From the NCBI GenBank assembly GCA_017447865.1, contig JAFSMO010000020.1, positions 1-33,492 of the forward strand: a DNA stretch of 33,492 nucleotides, written 5' to 3'. Of the stretch, positions 31,950 to 33,492 are shown piece after piece (positions within the stretch are counted from its first letter, which is position 1; the number at the start of each line of letters is the position of its first letter). Below the pieces are notes generated by a model that was not told where the DNA came from, did not search any database, and was given only the letters and a program-made list of their open reading frames with translations. This stretch comes from Thermoguttaceae bacterium. Lineage in GTDB: Bacteria > Planctomycetota > Planctomycetia > Pirellulales > Thermoguttaceae. Position numbers and translations under genes: made by a program.

Positions 31950-33492
31950 TCACGGAAGCTTGAAAAGGGTCTTTAGCGCCTGAACCGTTTCACGGTCACG
32001 CGGGGAACCATTCGTCTGCACGTCATTCAAAATTTTGACGGCGGGGGCAGTGTCCGCGAATTCCGTGAACAAAATGTAAGCGGCGTAGCCCAGATCCGGC
32101 TGCATGTTTCCGGTCCCTTCCACCTTCATTTTGCGGTGGCGGTAAAAAATCTCAAAGAGATTCTGGCCGTGGCTTACCGGATCCTCGAGGGAAAAACGAA
32201 GGGATTGACCAGCGGCGCGGATGACGATTTTCTTGGGGGGATTGCTTTCGATCACGCAGTACTCGCCTTTGCAGAGTTCCTGGGGGGGAACCATCCGGTT
32301 CAGGTCAGAAATCACCGATTCGTAAAAGTCAATGAAGCATCTTGACGCCATCTCGATTTGAGCCGCTTCGCTTCCCGGGACCGCGCCGATGGCCTTCTGA
32401 AGCTCACGTTTGGCCGCGTCGATATTTCGATGCTGAAGGTAAAGAAGCACGGGAGCAAAACTGATTTCCTCGGTGACGTTGGCTTTGGGAGTACTCTTGG
32501 CTGAGGAGTTGCTCGTTGGCGCATCCTGATTGGAGGATTTGGAATCGGAAACTTTTACGGGGGCAGTGTAATCGTCATCATCATCGGAAACCGATTTTGA
32601 TGAAGATCCTCCGTTAATTGCGATGAACGCGAGAACGATCAGCACTACAAGGCCGGCGAGTATAATATAAAGCAGCGTTTGCTTCTTCAGATCGGCTTTG
32701 GGAGCGGTCGTTTTTTTCTTGGCAGGGGCGGGTTTGGACGGGTTCTTCCATTTTGCCGGCTTGATATTGGGAGAGGCCGATGGCCCGAAAGCGCTGCTCT
32801 GCTGCGGGAACTGCGATTGAGGCGGGTACTGCGCCTGACCCGAGTACTGAGACTGGGCCGGGAATTGCTGCTGCGGGTACTGCGCCTGAGGCTGGTACGG
32901 GCCCTGGGCCGGGTACTGCGATTGCGGCTGGTACGGCGCTTGAGGCTGGGCCGGATACTGCGCCTGCGGCTGGTACGGTGCCTGAGGTTGAGCCGGTGCC
33001 GGTGCTTGCTGGTACGGTGCTTGAGGCTGGGCCGGAGCCGGGGCCTGCGGCTGGTACGGTGCTTGAGGCTGGGCCGGAGCCGGGGCCTGCGGCTGGTATG
33101 GCGCTTGAGGCTGGGCCGGAGCCGGGGCCTGCGGCTGGTATGGCGCTTGAGGTTGGGCCGGAGCCGGTGCTTGCTGGTACGGTGCTTGAGGTTGGGCCGG
33201 AGCCGGGGCCTGAGGTTGCGTCTGAGCTTGCGTCTGGGGTTGTGCCGGGGCCTGGTACATGGGCTGAGCCATCATCGCCGGGTTGAAATTCATGGGATTC
33301 AACGCCGGGTTGAAGTTCATCGGGTTCGGAGCAAAAGCCGGATTGAAATTCGCCGGATACTGCGGTTGAGCCGGAATTGGCCCATACGGGCCTGGTGCCG
33401 GAGCCGGAGCCGCGTCTGAAGCTGGTGCTGGTGCAGGAGCCGGGGCTGGGGTTGGGGCCGGTGCAGGAGCCGGCGCAGGTGCTGGTGCGGGA
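31950..33492 (-). CDS. Pro/Gln-repeat single-pass membrane protein, partial at the right edge
   Basis: The frame stays open from the stop at 31950 to the window end, so the N-terminus is missing and the ATG at 33320 is probably internal. The visible protein (over 510 residues) opens with Ala-Pro runs, then NFNP repeats (NPMNFNPALNPMNFNPAM), then thirteen- and fourteen-residue repeats of the form PAPAQPQAPYQPQA. A lysine-rich stretch (KPAPAKKKTTAPKADLKK) precedes one membrane helix (LLYIILAGLVVLIVLAFIAI). By the positive-inside rule the repeats lie in the cytoplasm and the C-terminal 190 residues outside. The C-terminal part has an acidic linker (DDDDDY) and a helical, possibly TPR-like segment (LLYLQHRNIDAAKRELQKAIG). 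The function is unknown. It lies just upstream of the HzsA-related gene on the same strand. Confidence 0.75.
   Translation of the reverse strand, partial: PAPAPAPAPAPAPTPAPAPAPAPASDAAPAPAPGPYGPIPAQPQYPANFNPAFAPNPMNFNPALNPMNFNPAMMAQPMYQAPAQPQTQAQTQPQAPAPAQPQAPYQQAPAPAQPQAPYQPQAPAPAQPQAPYQPQAPAPAQPQAPYQPQAPAPAQPQAPYQQAPAPAQPQAPYQPQAQYPAQPQAPYQPQSQYPAQGPYQPQAQYPQQQFPAQSQYSGQAQYPPQSQFPQQSSAFGPSASPNIKPAKWKNPSKPAPAKKKTTAPKADLKKQTLLYIILAGLVVLIVLAFIAINGGSSSKSVSDDDDDYTAPVKVSDSKSSNQDAPTSNSSAKSTPKANVTEEISFAPVLLYLQHRNIDAAKRELQKAIGAVPGSEAAQIEMASRCFIDFYESVISDLNRMVPPQELCKGEYCVIESNPPKKIVIRAAGQSLRFSLEDPVSHGQNLFEIFYRHRKMKVEGTGNMQPDLGYAAYILFTEFADTAPAVKILNDVQTNGSPRDRETVQALKTLFKLP
32926..33230. repeat. 42-bp tandem repeat coding for PAPAQPQAPYQPQA
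   Basis: Units of 42 bases, with 39-base variants lacking one codon, are arranged head to tail within the minus-strand Pro/Gln-rich gene. Adjacent copies differ mainly at synonymous positions (GGTACGGTGC versus GGTATGGCGC), indicating expansion by duplication with purifying selection on the protein. Copy number may vary between strains and may be compressed in assemblies. Confidence 0.8.

Noticed and set aside
29018..33492. A hydrazine synthase (anammox) operon
   Set aside because: Only an alpha-subunit-related protein is present. No beta, gamma or hydrazine dehydrogenase genes are seen, and the related group is widespread outside anammox bacteria.

Overview
The window looks like a chromosome segment of a moderately GC-rich planctomycete, probably an anaerobic or host-associated member of the Pirellulales. 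This is inferred from family content, not from a marker phylogeny. The supporting signs are: a secreted diheme protein of the HzsA-related type; several exported enzymes with Sec or Tat signals that recall planctomycete sugar and polysaccharide gene sets (xylose-isomerase-like TIM barrel, tandem-domain acetyl-xylan-esterase-like hydrolase, beta-helix protein, FAD-dependent oxidoreductases); a BamA-type outer-membrane insertase; and an oversized Lgt. No tRNA, rRNA, CRISPR array, transposase or phage gene was seen, and no gap between genes exceeds about 280 bases.

Layout. 1-4910 (minus strand): REP-like inverted repeats, an exported FAD oxidoreductase, a GltS-type glutamate symporter, a NERD-domain protein with zinc ribbons, and an exported sugar isomerase/epimerase. 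5158-16779 (plus): exported esterase, cytoplasmic TPR protein, rpsT, coaD, a 1242-residue BamA with a long disordered insert, and a DUF11-type lipoprotein gene split by a frameshift. 16781-25503 (minus): FliJ-like coiled coil, lgt with a nested PDZ domain, Tat-exported metallophosphoesterase, a second FAD oxidoreductase, panC, then a tightly packed group DUF4340-folK-MATE. 25741-27944 (plus): an exported beta-helix protein, also split by a frameshift. 28003-33492 (minus): a Gly/Met-rich exported protein, the HzsA-related diheme protein, and a Pro/Gln-repeat membrane protein that runs off the right edge.

How the genes fit together. Housekeeping genes (rpsT, coaD, panC, folK, lgt, bamA) are mixed with exported catabolic-looking genes. 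coaD and panC both serve coenzyme A synthesis but lie in different transcription units. bamA, the DUF11 lipoprotein and lgt form an envelope-biogenesis neighbourhood: the lipoprotein has a lipobox that Lgt would modify.

The most notable items are the Lgt with a PDZ insert and a duplicated N-terminal segment, the BamA with about 320 extra residues between its POTRA domains and barrel, the HzsA-related diheme protein, a family of short extragenic hairpins including a REPIN-like doublet, a repeated extended -10 promoter pattern, and two independent -1 frameshifts. No wholly new multi-gene system could be demonstrated from the sequence alone.
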